From Pseudomonas sp. C1C7 (GTDB taxonomy: Bacteria; Pseudomonadota; Gammaproteobacteria; Pseudomonadales; Pseudomonadaceae), in assembly GCF_013359595.1 (NCBI RefSeq), contig NZ_JABFMP010000041.1, forward strand, positions 1-48,787: DNA of 48,787 nt, given 5' to 3'. Under the pieces are notes generated by a model. The model was given only the letters and a program-made list of their open reading frames with translations. It was not told the DNA's origin and did no database searches. A program made the translations under genes and the position numbers. Shown here piece after piece: positions 48,706 through 48,787 of this stretch (position 1 is its first letter; every line of letters begins with the position of its first letter).

Positions 48706-48787
48706 CCTGCAGGAGCTGCCGCAGGCTGCGATCTTTTGATTTTCAAATACATAGATCAAAAGATCGCAGCCAGCGGCAGCTCCGACA
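48706..48787. repeat. REP pair at the right window edge
   Basis: Arms CAGGAGCTGCCGCAGGCTGC and the inverse GCAGCCAGCGGCAGCTCC, each reaching AAAAGATC, face each other across a short AT-rich spacer. Second REP family; the right arm runs to the window edge. Confidence 0.8.

Noticed and set aside
1..48787. CRISPR array, prophage, transposase, tRNA or rRNA
   Set aside because: No spaced direct repeats, no phage or transposase proteins and no tRNA-like cloverleaf with a CCA-type end were found; the repeats present are dispersed REP palindromes.

Overview
This window is ordinary-looking chromosome from a Pseudomonas of the fluorescens group. The evidence is the high GC, the spu polyamine and ssuEADCBF sulfonate clusters, the OprD porins, a long run of genes in the order I recall from other Pseudomonas (argA, argE, CYTH/CHAD protein, GspE-like ATPase, gcvPHT, fbpBA, two UbiH-type hydroxylases, pepP, ygfB, zapA, 6S RNA, 5-FCL, glpT), and scattered REP/REPIN palindromes. 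I see no prophage, insertion sequence, CRISPR array, rRNA or tRNA.

Region 1 (1-10221), polyamine uptake and use. On the minus strand lie a spuA relic, spuB (gamma-glutamylpolyamine synthetase), spuC (putrescine aminotransferase), spuD and spuE (two binding proteins), spuF (ATPase), spuG and spuH (permeases; spuH is cut by the window edge). The divergent spuI is a second synthetase. SpuE has Trp271 where SpuD has Phe, which matches the spermidine/putrescine split recalled for P. aeruginosa. The relic of the gamma-glutamyl hydrolase gene spuA has lost its catalytic part.

Region 2 (10324-21544), organosulfur scavenging. A TetR regulator is followed, on the minus strand, by ssuE-A-D-C-B-F (FMN reductase, binding protein, monooxygenase, permease, ATPase, molbindin), then the 1-Cys peroxiredoxin lsfA and two tandem OprD porins. 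A plus-strand tauA stands alone without tauBCD. Several AT-rich promoter segments here share motifs, which suggests common sulfur-starvation control.

Region 3 (21557-29120). argA and argE (arginine synthesis), a CYTH/CHAD triphosphatase, an Lrp-type regulator divergent from a small ACT-like protein, an orphan GspE/PilB-type ATPase and a DUF2388 exported protein.

Region 4 (29201-36720). The glycine cleavage genes gcvT-gcvH, then a terminator and a REP pair, then gcvP; and fbpA-fbpB, an iron(III) transporter pair without its ATPase, preceded by a Fur-box-like palindrome.

Region 5 (36911-43170). Two flavoprotein hydroxylases of ubiquinone synthesis, pepP and ygfB on the minus strand; divergently a ZapB-like gene, zapA, the 6S RNA gene and 5-formyltetrahydrofolate cyclo-ligase; then a 51-residue membrane-anchored protein.

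Region 6 (43366-48787). An EVE-domain protein, a FliL-like exported protein, a quinone oxidoreductase, a TonB-domain protein, glpT with two GlpR-like operators, chaC, and an AT-rich stretch with several palindromes ending in a REP pair.

I did not find a convincing new multi-gene system. The best leads are the spuA relic, the orphan tauA beside two OprD genes with near-identical 5' ends, REP pairs placed just after binding-protein genes, and the AT-rich palindromic region at the right end.
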